64,000 nt of DNA from Ovis canadensis. Lineage: Eukaryota > Chordata > Mammalia > Artiodactyla > Bovidae. A program made the position numbers and the translations under genes. The first letter of the stretch is position 1; each line of letters opens with the position of its first letter. The notes beneath the pieces are model-generated. The model worked only from the letters and a program-made list of their open reading frames with translations. It was not told where the DNA came from and did no database searches. Of the stretch, positions 43,179-55,610 are shown piece after piece. The stretch is taken from the NCBI RefSeq assembly GCF_042477335.2, contig NC_091249.1:43756001-43820000 (forward strand). The letters are read 5' to 3'.

Positions 43179-44341
43179 CAGTTCAGTTCAGTTCAGTCGC
43201 TCAGTCGTGTCTGACTCTTTGCGACCTCATGAATCGCAGCACGCCAGGTCTCCCTGTCCGTCACCAACTCCTGGAGTTCACTCAGACTCACGTCCGTTGA
43301 GTCAGTGATGCCATCCAGCCATCTCATCCTCTGTCATCCCCTTCTCCTCCTGTCCCCAATCCCTCTCAGCATCAGAGTCTTTTCCAATGAGTCAACTCTT
43401 CGCATGAGGTGGCCGAAGTACTGGAGTTTCAGCTTTAGCATCATCCCTTCCAAAGAAATCCCAGGGCTGATCTCCTTCAGAATGGACTGGTTGGATCTCC
43501 TTGCAGTCCAAGGGACTCTCAAGAGTCTTCTCCAACACCACAGTTCAAAAGCATCAATTCTTCGGTGCTCAGCCTTCTTCACAGTCCAACTCTCACATCC
43601 ATACATGACTAATGGAAAAACCATAGCCTTGACTAGACAGACCTTTATTGGCTAAGTAATGTCTCTGCTTTTGAATATGCTATCTAGGTTGGTCATAACT
43701 TTTCTTCCAAGGAGTAAGCGTCTTTTAATTTCATGGCTTCAGTCACCATCTGCAGTGATTTTGGAGCCCCCCAAAATAAAGTCTGACACTGTTTCCACTG
43801 TTTCCCCATCTGTTTCCCATGAAGTGATGGGAATGGATGCCATGATCTTCGTTTTCTGAATGTTGAGCTTTAAGCCAACTTTTTCACTCTCCTCTTTCAC
43901 TTTCATCAAGAGGCTTTTTAGTTCCTCTTCACTTTCTGCCATCAGGGTGGTGTCATCTGCATATCTGAGGTTATTGATATTTCTCCTGGCAATCTTGATT
44001 CCAGCCTGTGCTTCCTCCAGCCCAGTGTTTCTCATGATGTACTCTGCATAGAAGTTAAATAAGCAGGGTGACAATATACAGCCTTGATGTACTGCTTTTC
44101 CTATTTGGAACCAGTCTGTTGTTCCATGTCCAGTTGTAACTGTTGCTTCCTAACCTGCATATAGGTTTCTCAAGAGGCAGGTCAGGTGGTCTGGTATTCC
44201 CATCTCTTTCAGAATTTTCCACAGTTTATTGTGATCCACAAAGTCAAAAGCTTTGGCATAGTCAATAAAGCAGAAATAGATGTTTTTCTGGAACTCTCTT
44301 GCTTTTTCCATGATCCTGCAGATGTTGGCAATTTGATCTCT
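43179..44341 (-). mobile_element. BovB, 1.16-kb 3' part, antisense, young
   Basis: From 'cagttcagttcagttcag' back to 'gttggcaatttgatctctt'. Long (CTGAA)n tail and few changes. No target duplication seen; the left flank is 'ttattggcat' and the right flank 'aggaagaacc'. Confidence 0.95.
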
Positions 44342-44905
<564 letters not shown>

Positions 44906-45457
44906 TGAAATTAAGACGCTTGCTCCTCTGAAGAAAACTATGACAAACTTAGACAGCATATTAAAAAGCAAAGACATTATTTTGCTGCAAAAGTCCATAT
45001 AGTTAAAGCTATGGTTTTTCCAGTAGTCATGTACGGATGTCAGAGTTAGACCACAAAGAAAGCTGAGCCCTGAAGAAGTGATGCTTTTGAACTGTGGTGT
45101 TGGAGAAGACTCTTGAGAATCCCTTGGACTGCAAGGAGATCAAACCAGTCCATCCTAAAGGAAATCAGTCCTGAATATTCATTGGAAGGACTGATGCTGA
45201 AGCTCCAGTACTTTGGCCACCTGATGCAAAGAACTGACTCATTGGAAAAAAGACCCTGATGCTGGACAAGATTGAAGGCTGGAGGAGAAGGGGATGACAG
45301 AGGATGAGATGGCTGGATGGCATCGCTGACCAAATGGACATGAGTTTGAGCAAGCTTTGGGAGTTAGTGAAGGATAGAGGAGCCTGGCATATTGCAGTCC
45401 ATAGGGTTGCAAAGAGTTAGACATGACTGAGCAACTCAACTGAACTGAACTGAATTG
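44906..45457 (+). mobile_element. BovB 3' end, sense, older subtype
   Basis: 'gaaattaagacgcttgctcc' to 'caactgaactgaactgaatt'. It is missing 'gaaactccaa'-type sequence after 'gctgaagct', a small internal deletion. Confidence 0.95.
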
Positions 45458-46404
45458 ACTGGTTTTGAGGATTTCAGGATTAATGTGAAAATTCATCAAT
45501 TGTTGAAAAATATACTTGGAAATTGATATTGGCTGATTAAACCTCCTTAAGGATAGAATCTTAAAGCTTTTCATGCATTGGAACTCTACATGGCTTTGTA
45601 CCAATGTCAGAACCAAGCAGATCCACCTCTACATACACACCACTGCCCTGCTGCAGTAAACTTAGAGAACTTACAAGCAGGAACTCACTTTTAAGGAGAA
45701 ATTGTATTTTAAAAAGACATTAACTGTATAAAAGAACTTGCTGTGCTATAAACCACCATTAAAAATCATAGCATTTTAATTTCATACTCAAATAACATTT
45801 CTAGAGTAAAAGTTATCACAAAATAAACAGCTCCAAAGAAAGTACATTTTATTATTTGTTAAAGAGTACTGTATTGATTTGCCAAGTTCTGTAACTTAGT
45901 GAAGGTATTATCTTCCTTGTATTTGCACTTTATGACTTAGTATGCTGTATTGTGGACTGATTATGTTAACTGAAAAGATGAAGTCATTATCGGAATTTTG
46001 CAGCACTCTAACTTAAACAGAAGAACAGCTATTCACATCTTTTAGCATTTCCGTGTGTCAGAATCATGGTTCTGTAATTGGTAAAGCATGATATGTCAGG
46101 TTATTTTCATATAATTATTTTTGAAGTAATTACAACCACAACACATCTTTGTTATGTGAAGAGCTGTACATCATAATGATGCCTTGATCTGAAGCATAAG
46201 TCCAAAGGACTTAATGTTTTTAATAATACTTTGTCACTGCAGGGGATGGGGGTAGTGGAGAAAACAAAACAAATAATAGGGTGAAAAAAAGCATTGACCT
46301 AAACTAACCACTATGTGAATTGCTTAGCAGCTTTATTTATGGAAATCCTTGATTTGGATGCCAGAGGGCAGCTGCTGAAAACAATCTAGTATATATATTG
46401 TATT
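45458..46404. other. AT-rich low-copy DNA
   Basis: No gene or repeat recognised. Confidence 0.45.
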
Positions 46405-46740
46405 GTCTGTTCATTTCCAAGGCAACCCATTCAATATCACAGTAATCCAAGTCTATGCCTCAACCAGTAATGCTGAAAAAGCTGAAGTTGAATGGTTCTA
46501 TGAAGACCTACAAGACCTTTTAGAAATAACACCCAAAAAGATGTCCTTTTCATTATAGGGGACTGGAATGCAAAAGTAGGAAGTCAAGAAACACCTGGGG
46601 TAACAGGCAAATTTGGCCTTGGAATACAGAATGAAGCAGGGCAAAGGCTAATAGAGTTTTGCCAAGAGAATGCACTGGTCCTAGCAAACACCCTCTTCCA
46701 GCAACACAAGAGAAGACTCTACACATGGACATCACCAGAT

Positions 46741-47279
46741 GGTCAACCTAGATGTCCATCAGCAGATGAATGGATAAGAAAGCTGTGGTACATATACACA
46801 ATGGAGTATTACTTAGCCGTTAAAAAGAATTCATTTGAATCAGTTCTGATGAGATGGATGAAACTGGAGCCAATTATACAGAGTGAAGTAAGCCAGAAAG
46901 AAAAATACCAATACAGTATACTAACACATATATATGGAATTTAGGAAGATGGCAATGACGACCCCGTATGCAAGACAGGAAAAAAGACACAGATGTGTAT
47001 AACGGACTTTTGGACTCAGAGGGAGAGGGAGAGGGTGGAATGATTTGGGAGAATGGCATTCTAACATGTATACTATCATGTAAGAATTGAATCGCCAGTC
47101 TATGTCTGACGCAGGGTGCAGCATGCTTGGGGCTGGTGCATGGGGATGACCCAGAGAGATGTTATGGGGAGGGAGGTGGGAGGGGGGTTCATGTTTGGGA
47201 ACGCATGTAAGAATTAAAGATTTTAAAATTAAAAAAATAAAAAACTAAAAAAAAAAAAGAAAAAAGAAAAAAAAAGAAA
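46741..47279 (+). mobile_element. Young bovine L1 3' end inside BovB
   Basis: 'ctagatgtccatcagcagatg', 'gaatcgccagtctatg', 'gaattaaagattttaaaatt' and an A-rich tail broken by single Gs (47228-47279). Same orientation as BovB. No target duplication is found, and BovB sequence is missing across the junction. Confidence 0.9.
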
Positions 47280-47373
47280 ATGAAAAGCAAAGGAGAAAGG
47301 AAAGATATAGGCATCTGAATGAAGAGTTCCAAAGAATACCAAGGAGAGATAAGAAAGCCTTCCTCAGCGATCA

Positions 47374-48747
47374 ATGCAAAGAAATAGAGGCAACAACAGA
47401 ATGGGAAAGACTAGAGATCTCATCAAGAAAATTAGAGATACCAAGGGAACATTTCATGTAAAGATGGGCTCAATAAAGGACAGAAATGGTCTGGACCTAA
47501 CAGAAGCAGAAGATATTAAGAAGAGGTGGCAAGAATACACAGAAGAACTGTACAAAAAAGATCTTCATAACCAAGATAATCACGATGGTGTGGTCACTCA
47601 CCTAGAGCCAGACCTCTTGGAATGTGAAGTCAAGTGGGCCTTAGAAAGCATCACTATGAACAAAGCTAGTGGAGGTGATGGAATTCCAGGTGAGCTATTT
47701 CAAATCCTGAAAAATGATGCTGTGAAAGTGCTGTGCTCAATATGCCAGCTAATTTGGAAAACTGAGCAGTGGCTACAGAACTGGAAAGGTCAGTTTTCAT
47801 TCAATCCCAAAGAATGGCAATGCCAAAGAATGCTCAAACTACCACACAATTGTACTCCTCTCACACAATAGTAAAGTAATTCTCAAAATTCTCCAAGCCA
47901 GGCTTCAGCAATACGTGAACCATGAACTTCCTGATGTTCAAGCTTGTTTTAGAAAAGGCAGAGGAACCAGAGATCAAATTGCCAACATCCGCTGGATCAT
48001 GGAAAAGCAAGAGAGTTCCAGAAAAACATCTACTTCTGCTTTATTGACTATGCCAAAACCTTTGACTATGTGGATCACAATAAACTGTGGAAAATTCTGA
48101 GAGAGATGGGAATACCAGACCACCTGACCTGCCTCTGGAGAAATCTGTATGCAGGTCAGGAAGCAACAGTTAGAACTGGACATGGAACAACAGACTGGTT
48201 CCAAATAGGAAAAGCAGTACATCAAGGCTGTATATTGTCACCCTGCTTATTTAACTTCTATGCAGAGTACATCATGAGAAACACTGGGCTGGAGGAAGCA
48301 CAGGCTGGAATCAAGATTGCCAGGAGAAATATCAATAACCTCAGATATGCAGATGACACCACCCTTATGGCAGAAAGTGAAGAGGAACTAAAGAGCCTCT
48401 TGATGAAAGGGAAAGAGGAGAGTGAAAAGGTTGGCTTAAAGCTCAACATTCAGAAAACGAAGATCATGGCATCCATTCCCATCACTTCATGGGTAATAGA
48501 TGGGGAAACAGTGGAAACAGTGTCAGACTTTATTTTTGGGGGCTCCAAAATCACTGCAGATGGTGATTGCAGCCATGAAATTAAAAGATGCCTGCTCCTT
48601 GGAAGGAAAGTTATGACCAACCTAGATAGCATATTCAAAAGCAGAGACATTACTTTGCCAACAAAGTTCCATTTAGTCAAGGCTATGGTTTTTCCAGTGG
48701 TCATGTATGTATGTGAGAGTTCGACTGTGAAGAAAGCTGAGTGCTGA
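47374..48747 (+). pseudogene. BovB reverse-transcriptase pseudogene
   Basis: 47374-47871 (165 codons) holds the linker and RT N-terminal motif 'NKASGGDGIPGELFQIL', then goes out of frame after 'LQNWKGQ'. A one-base loss near 48004 shifts the next part. 48070-48747 (225 codons) holds motif B 'HQGCILSPCLFNFYAEY', catalytic 'LRYADDTTLMAE', 'GLKLNIQKTKIMAS' and 'VMYVCESSTVKKAE', and stops where tgctga replaces an arginine codon found in better copies. In an intact element this enzyme would act with the endonuclease on the element RNA; here it cannot. Confidence 0.9.
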
Positions 48748-49148
48748 AGGATTGATGCTTTTGAACTGTGGTGTTGGAGAAGACTCTTGAGAGTCCTTTG
48801 GACTGCAAGGAGATTCAACCAGTCCATTGTAAAGGAGATCAGTCCTGGGTGTTCTTTGGAAGCAGTGATGCTGAAGCTGAAACTCCAATACTTTGACCAC
48901 TTGATATGAAGAGTTGACTCATTGGAAAAGACTCTGATGCTGGGAGGGATTGGGGGCAGAAGGAGAAGGGGATGACAGAGGATGAGATGGCTGGATGGCA
49001 TCACCGACTCGATGGACATGAGTTTGAGTGAACTCTGGGAGTTTGTGATGGACAGGGAGGTCTGGCATGCTATAATTCATGGGGTTGCAAAGAGTAAGAC
49101 ACGACTGAGCAACTGAGCTGAACTGAAGTGATATTTTCTATTTTGTAT

Positions 49149-49368
49149 CTGGCTCCGATGGCTCTGATGGCAAAGAATCCACCTCAATTCAGGAGACCTG
49201 AGTTTGATCCATGGTTTGGGAAGATCCCCTGAAGGAGGGCACTGCAACCCACTCCAGTATTCTTGCCTGGAGAATCCTGTGGACAGAGGAGCCTGGCAGG
49301 CTACAGTCCGTTTGGTTACAAAGAGTTGTGCATAACTGAGATACTAAGCAAAGCACAGCACAGCAGGC
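49149..49368 (+). mobile_element. Bov-tA SINE, sense
   Basis: 'ggctctgatggcaaagaatcc' to 'tgcataactgagatactaag' with a (GCACA)n-like end 'caaagcacagcacagcagg'. Head slightly worn. Confidence 0.9.
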
Positions 49369-50203
49369 AATTCATTATCAACCACTAAATAAGAATATCT
49401 TTGATTCTTTCAATTGTTGCATTGAGTGTTTTTGTTAAAAGGTGATGAGCTCTTGCCTTTATTTCACAGTACCTTATATGATCAACTTTGTCAGGTTTCC
49501 TATAAAAGAAACCAGTTAATGCGTGTATATAAACCATGAAAATAATATACCAAATTTTTTAAAACATAGTGTTTTTCTACTTAAAATATCATTTCGCTTG
49601 AGACTTAGGATATTTGTAAAAGCAAGTTAAAATCAATAAAGTTTTTTTACTATTTTTTATAAACAAAAATTGTTTTTACCATTAAAATAACATTTAAACT
49701 AAACAGAACATTGATAAATATTGATATTTAATGATAAGTTGCCTTGTATAATGTCTGAAAATTATACTTGTTCTGAAAAGTGTCAATACCCTAATGATAA
49801 AAAGATTTCTAAACAAACAAACAAACAAACAAAAGGACCCTGAAACTTATAACTGAGAGATATACATTGGCAAGAAAATATTTTGAAAAGTCAATGTACA
49901 AAATTTGCATAGACTATTCCATTCTAAATTCTTAAAATTAAGTTACAATTTTATTTTATAACCATTTTTTTAATTTACTGCCTCTTTTCATCTTTTAATA
50001 TTACATTTAGGATATTGGTAATGAGTATTCTTTAAAGTGATCAATGGCCTCTGCTCAGCAGCTGAAGATTTGTCAAGGGAGTAAGAAGAAATATTTACCA
50101 GCATAGTGAATATCTAGTTTTAGTGCAGTTTGTGAACAGATGACAGGCCCCTAGGTCCATGAGGGAACTATCTTGCTTCCTGAGTTTTTCCTTTAATTAT
50201 TCT
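49369..50203. other. AT-rich DNA with (AAAC)n
   Basis: An (AAAC)n microsatellite lies at about 49810-49834. Nothing else is recognised. Confidence 0.5.
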
Positions 50204-50268
50204 TAAACAATTTTTTTTATTGGAGTATAGTTGATTTTTGGAGAAGGCAATGGCACCCCTCTCCAGTA

Positions 50269-51545
50269 GGCACCCCACATGCTAGTAAAGTAATGGTCAA
50301 AATTCTCCAAGCCAGGCTTCAGCAATACGTGAACTGTGAACTTCCAGATGTTTAAGCTGGTTTTAGAAAAGGCAGAGGAACCAGAGATCAAATTGCCAAC
50401 ATCCGCTGGATCATCAAAAAAGCAAGAGAGTTCCAGAAAAACATCTACTTCTGCTTTATTGACTATGCCAAAGCCTTTGACTGTGTGGATCACAATAAAC
50501 TGTGGAAAATTCTGAGAGAGATGGGAATACCAGACCACCTGACCTGTCTCTTGAGAAATCTGTATGCAGGTCAGGAAGCAACAGTTAGAACTGGACATGG
50601 AACAACAGACTGGTTCCAAATAGGAAAAGCAGTACATCAAGGCTGTATATTGTCACCCTGCTTATTTAACTTCTATGCAGAGTACATCATGAGAAACGCT
50701 GGACTGGAAGAAACACAAGCTGGAATCAAGATTGCTGGGAGAAATATCAATAACCTCAGATATGCAGATGACACCACCCTTATGGCAGAAAGTGAAGAGG
50801 AACTAAAAAGCCTCTTGATGAAAGGGAAAGAGGAGAGTGAAAAGGTTGGCTTAAAGCTCAACATTCAGAAAACGAAGATCATGGCATCCATTCCCATCAC
50901 TTCATGGGAAATAGATGGGGAAACAGTGGAAACAGTGTCAGACTATTTTTTTGGGCTCCAAAATCACTGCAGATGGTGATTGCAGCCATGAAATTAAAAG
51001 ATGCTTACTTCTTGGAAGGAAAGTTATGACCAACCTAGATAGCATATTCAAAAGCAAAGACATTACTTTGCCAACTAAGGTCCATCTAGTCAAGGCTATG
51101 GTTTTTCCATTAGTCATGTATGGATGTGAGAGTTGGACTGTGAAGAAGGCTGAACGCCAAAGAATTGATGCTTTTGAACTGTGGTGTTGGAGAAGACTCT
51201 TGAGAATCCCTTGGACTGCAAGGAGATCCAACCAGTCCATTCTGAAGGAGATCAGCCCTGGGATTTCTTTGGAAGGAATGATGCCAAAGGTGAAGCTCCA
51301 GTACTTTGGCCACCTCATGCGAAGAGTTGACTCATTGGAAAAGACTTTGATGCTGGGAGGGATTGGGGGCAGGAGGAGAAGGGGATGACAGAGGATGAGA
51401 TGGCTGGATGGCATCACTGACTAGATGGACGTGAGTCTGAGTGAACCACAGGAGTTGGTGATAGACAGGGAGGCCCGGCGTGCTGCGATTCATGGGGTCG
51501 CATAGAGTCGGACACTACTGAGTGACTGAACTGAACTGAACTGAA
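50269..51545 (+). mobile_element. BovB, 1.28-kb 3' part, nested in BOV-A2
   Basis: 'catgctagtaaagtaatgg' to 'ctgaactgaactgaa'. The SINE sequence ccagta is duplicated on both sides (50263-50268 and 51546-51551). Young type with few changes. Confidence 0.95.
50356..51388 (+). pseudogene. BovB RT and C-terminal domain, broken by one stop and one frameshift
   Basis: The frame is closed by taa at 50353-50355, where other copies read caa ('QAGFRKGRG'). It then stays open to 50979, with motif A 'FIDYAKAFDCVDHNKLW', motif B 'HQGCILSPCLFNFYAEY', catalytic 'LRYADDTTLMAE' and 'GLKLNIQKTKIMAS'. A change in the T run near 50942-50956 shifts the frame, and a second frame (50915-51388) carries the rest from 'SKITADGDCSHEIKRC' to 'GGRRRRG'. 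Apart from these two lesions the stretch is one of the best preserved here. Confidence 0.9.
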
Positions 51546-51970
51546 CCAGTACTCTTGCCTGGAAAATCCCATGGATGGAGGAGCCTGGTCAGCTGCAGTC
51601 CATGGGGTCGCTAAGAGTCAGGCATGACTGAGCTACTTCACTTTCGCTTTTCACTTTCATGCATTGGAGAAGGAAATGGCAACCAACTCCAGTGTTCTTG
51701 CCTGGAGAATCCCAGAGACAGTGGGCCCCCATCTATGGGGACGCACAGAGTCAGACACGACTGAAGCGACTTAGCAGCAGCATAGTTATATGTCGTGTTA
51801 GTCTCAGGTATACAGCAAAGTAAATCTTGTACATATAAATATATCCATTCCTTTTTTTTTTCTTTTGGATTCTTTCCTCATATAGGCTATTACAGAAGAG
51901 TAAAGGTCCCTGTGCTGTACAGCAGATTATTATTAGTTATCTGTTTTATATATAGGACTGTGTATATGTC

Positions 51971-52603
51971 AGACTTTATTTTGCTGGGCTCCAAAATCAC
52001 TGTAGACGGTGATTGCAGCCACGAAATTAAAAGACGGTTACTCCTTGGAAGGAAAGTTATGACCAACCTAGATAGCATATTCTAAAGCAGAGACATTACA
52101 TTGTCAACAAAGGTCCGTCTAGTCAAGGCTATGGTTTTTCCAGAAGTGACTTAGCAGCAGCAGCAGCAGCAACAGCATGTATGGATGTGAGAGTTGGACT
52201 ATAAAGAAAGCTGAGTGCTGAAGAATCGATACTTTTGAACTGAGGTGTTGGAGAAGACTTTTGAGAATCCCTTGGACTACAAGGAGATCCAACCAGTCCA
52301 TTCTAAAGGAGATCAGTCTTGGGTGTTTATTGGAAAGTCTGATGTTGAAGCTGAAACTCCAATACTTTGGCTACCTGATGAGAAGAGCTGACTCATTTGA
52401 AAAGATCTTGATGCTGGAAAAGATTGAGGGCAGTAGAAGGGGACAACAGAGGATAAGATGGTTGGATGGCATCACCGACTCAATGGACATGGGTTGGGTA
52501 AACTCCGGGAGTTGGTGATGGACAGGGAGGCCTGGTGTGCTGCAGTTCATGGGGTCGCAAAGAATCGGACATGACTGAGTGACTGAAGTGACTGACTGAC
52601 TGA
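51971..52603 (+). mobile_element. BovB 3' end, sense, nested in L1 with 12-bp TSD
   Basis: 'agactttattttgctgggctcc' region to 'gactgaagtgactgactgac'. Perfect 12-bp duplications tgtgtatatgtc lie at 51959-51970 and 52604-52615. It contains a 32-bp foreign insert at 52144-52175. Confidence 0.95.
52144..52175 (+). mobile_element. 32-bp SINE-tail insert inside BovB
   Basis: 'aagtgacttagcagcagc...caacag' sits between BovB 'ggtttttccag' and 'catgtatggatgtgag', replacing about 4 bp of BovB. It matches the last bases and (CAG)n tail of BOV-A2. Confidence 0.75.
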
Positions 52604-52672
52604 TGTGTATATGTCGGTCTCAATCTCCCAATTTATACCTCTCCCACTTTACCTCCTGGTAACCATTTTTAT

Positions 52673-52885
52673 GTGCTGTGTGCTTAGTTGCTCAGACATA
52701 TCCAATTCTTTGTAACCCCCTGGACTGTAGCTTGCCAGTCTCCTCTGTCCATAGAATTCTCCGGGCAAGAATATTGGAGTGAGTTACTATGCTCTTCTCC
52801 AGGGGATCTTCCCAACCCAGGGATCAAACTCAGGTCTCCTGCACTGCAGGCAGATTCTTTACCATCTGAGTCACCAGGGAAGCCC
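52673..52885 (-). mobile_element. Bov-tA SINE, antisense
   Basis: 'gctgtgtgcttagttgctcag' to 'gtcaccagggaagccc'. Short flanking 'ttatg' motifs only. Confidence 0.9.
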
Positions 52886-53555
52886 AACAATTATTATGGT
52901 AAGTACAAATCACATTATTTTCTAATCAAGTACAACTTAAGGTTTCTGTTGCAGGACCTTTAATAGCTGCTTTTCATCCTAATTTCATCCATTGCTGCAT
53001 TTTAAAAGAAAGCTTCCCATATATAAAGCACACAGGAATTTCCCATCTAACAGGACTATGACATGGGAATGTGCTTACTCATTGCCCTAAAGTCTCCCTT
53101 CTGGCATTATAGCTCAAGTCCTACTTAGAAAACAGGCAAGAGACCTCTGAAGTCTCTTAGGACATATTCTATCTCTGTGTATAAACACTGTGCCTACTTG
53201 GGATTGCTTTTATGATCTCACTTTTTAAACCTCTACTTTTATCCCAACTAGTTCTGGTTTCAATTACATAATTGGCTCAGCTCTCTTAATAAGCTTCCAA
53301 CGCGGCTCTCTCTTAGGAACTGCCTTGCTCTCTTTTTTCTTCCTTCCCTTTCCCCTAATAAACAGTCAGTTTAAATAAGACTCTTACCTTGCCATGGGCT
53401 TCATGCTATCTTCTCTAATCTTACCAAGTACTCTTTCTCTTTTCCAGGTAGGTTTTCCCCCCTATCTCTATGGTCTTCTTCTATCAGAATTCTTTTGTCT
53501 CCTCAAACAAAGGGAGAATTTGTTGTTTGCCCATGTAATTTTTTTTTAAATTTCA
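52886..53555. other. Low-copy DNA
   Basis: No gene or repeat recognised; pyrimidine-rich around 53320-53420. Confidence 0.4.
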
Positions 53556-53675
53556 GCTTTATTGAGACAGCTGATCATATGGTAGCTATTTTTAATTTTT
53601 TTGAAGAAATTCCATATAGTTTTCCAGAGTGGCTGCATCAATTTATATTTCCACAAATAGTGCACAAAGGTTCCA

Positions 53676-53722
53676 TGGGGTTGCAAAGAGTCAGGCATGA
53701 TTATGCTGCTTAGCACGCATAG
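53676..53722 (+). mobile_element. 47-bp SINE 3' fragment
   Basis: 'catggggttgcaaagagtcag' to 'tgcttagcacgcat' is only the end of a Bov-tA or BOV-A2, lying in L1. Confidence 0.7.
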
Positions 53723-55013
53723 TCAATTAACAATGCTGTGATAGTTTCAGGTGAGCAGCCAAGGAACTCAGCCAGACATATATCCATTCTTCCCCAAACT
53801 CCCCTGTTGAGAGGTTTTTGATTAATGATTCAATCTCCTTACTTGTTATTGGTCCATTTTGATTTTCTATTTCTTCATGATTCAGATTTGGTAGATTGGG
53901 TGTATGTTTTTAAGAATTTTTCTATTTCCCCCTAAGTTGTCCAATTTGTTGATGTATAGTTGTTCATTTCAGTCTCTCACAGTCTTTTGTAGTTCTGTGG
54001 TACCAGTTGCAAAGTCTCCTCTTTCATTTATAATTTTATTTGAATTCTTGTTCTTTTTCTCTTGGTAAGTCTAGCTAAATGTTTGTCAGTTTTATTAACT
54101 TTTTCAAAAAATCAACTCCTGACTTTCTCAATCTTTTCTATTGTTTTCTGGTCTCTATTTCATTTATTTTGGCTCTGATCTGTATCTCCTCCCTTCTGTT
54201 GACTTTGGACTGAGTTTATTCTTGTTTTCCTAGCTTCTTGATGTATAAAATCAGCCTGTTTATTTGAGGTCTTCCTTTTTTTCTTAACACAGGCTATAAA
54301 CTTTCCTCATAGAACTTCTTTTAGCTCCAGCCCATAAATTTTAGTATGTTATGTTTCCTTTCCATTTTTGTTTGCTTCCCATATTTTTTGATTTCCCACT
54401 CAATTTTATCTTTGCCTTGTTTAATTTCTGCATATCTTCATTTTCCAGTTTTTCTTCTTTTATTGATTGTGGTTAGAAGAGATGCTGGTGTAATTCCAGT
54501 CTTTTAAAATTTGCTAAGACTTGTTTTGTGACCTAACTTATGATCCATTTTGGAGAATGTTCTATGTATAGTGGAGAAGAATGTGTATTCTGCTGCTGTT
54601 GGATGGAATGTTCTATGTATCTCTATTAGGTCTGTTTGGTCAATTTGGCTTAAAGTGTATTCAGGTCCAATGTTTCCTTGTTGATTTTCTCTCTGGATGA
54701 TGTATCCATTACTGACAGTGGAGTACTGAAGTTCCTACTCTTATTGAATTGCTGTCTATTACTTCTCTTAGATCTGTTAGTATTTACTTTATATATTTAA
54801 GTGTTATGATGCTGGGTGCATATAGAATTGTTATATTCTCTTGATGAATTGATCTCTTTATCATTATATAATGACCTTCTCTACCTTTTGTTACAGTTTT
54901 GGACTTAAAGTCTATTTTCTCTGATTAGGTATAGCTATATCTGCTTTCTTCTGTTTCCCATATATGTGGAGTATCTCTTTTCATACTTTCATTTTGACAC
55001 AATGTGTGCCCTT

Positions 55014-55134
55014 TTTTTTTTTTTTGTCTGCACTGCATGACTTGTGGGATCTTAGATCCTCCACTAAAGACTGAACCCATGTCCTGGGAGTGAAAGCATG
55101 GAGTCCTAACCACTGGACCACCAGGGAATTCCCC
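55014..55134 (-). mobile_element. CHR-1-type SINE, antisense, 14-bp TSD
   Basis: The poly(T) tail is followed by 'gtctgcactgcatgacttg', 'ggatcttagatcc' and the head complement 'ccactggaccaccaggg'. The flanks caatgtgtgccctt (55000-55013) and caatgtgtgtcctt (55135-55148) match at 13 of 14. It lacks the Bov-A body, being the pan-cetartiodactyl tRNA SINE type. Confidence 0.85.
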
Positions 55135-55610
55135 CAATGTGTGTCCTTGCTGCTGAAGTGAATATCTTATAGGAAGCATATAGTTGGGTTCTGATTTTTT
55201 TTTTTTTCATTCTGTCACTGTATGTCTTCCGGTTGGAGAGTTTAATCCATTTACATTTAAATTATTTATTGATAGGTGTGGACTTTCTATGGCCATCTTG
55301 TCAATTTCTGGCCCTTTGGTAGTTCCTTTGTTCCTTTTTTCCTATCTTCCTTTGTGAATTTATGATTTTTTATAGTGATATCTTTATTCTTTTCTCTTTA
55401 TCTTGTGTGCACACAGTATAGGGTTTTGTTTTGTGGTTAACATGAGACTTACTTGAAACATCTTAGAGATATAAACCTATTTTGAACTGGTCACAACTTA
55501 GCTATGATCACACACAAAACTCTACACTTTTACTAACAACCCCTCAACTATGTTATGTTTTTAATGTCATGATTTACATATTTTTATATTGTGCATCTGC
55601 TATCAAATTA

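Larger units (their letters stand above)
46405..49128 (+). mobile_element. Longest BovB copy of the window, sense, invaded by L1
   Basis: The endonuclease part is 46405-46740 ('ggactggaatgcaaaagtag', 'ttttgccaagagaatgcac'). It is interrupted by L1 at 46741-47279 and resumes at 47280 ('tgaaaagcaaaggag'), running through the RT to the 3' end 'gctgaactgaag'. By memory about 0.4-0.5 kb between endonuclease and RT is absent at the L1. The 5' end of BovB is truncated. Confidence 0.9.
50238..51780 (+). mobile_element. BOV-A2 SINE split by BovB, inside L1
   Basis: The first 31 bp ('ttggagaaggcaatggcacc') are at 50238-50268. The rest is at 51546-51780 ('ccagtactcttgcctgg', second unit 'ggaaatggcaaccaactcc', tail 'cttagcagcagc'). 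Target duplication in L1 is about 10 bp and diverged (atagttgatt and atagttatat). Confidence 0.9.
50204..52672 (-). mobile_element. L1 3' UTR, antisense, holding two nested insertions
   Basis: L1 pieces are at 50204-50237 ('tattggagtatagttgat'), 51781-51970 ('gtgttagtctcaggtatac', 'ccctgtgctgtacagcag', 'tgttttatatataggactg') and 52604-52672 ('gtatatgtcggtctcaatc', 'cctggtaacca'). They are collinear with one antisense artiodactyl L1 3' UTR. Confidence 0.85.

Noticed and set aside
47374..48747. Functional BovB reverse transcriptase
   Set aside because: Frameshifts near 47830 and 48004, a premature stop near 48747 and loss of the region upstream rule out function.
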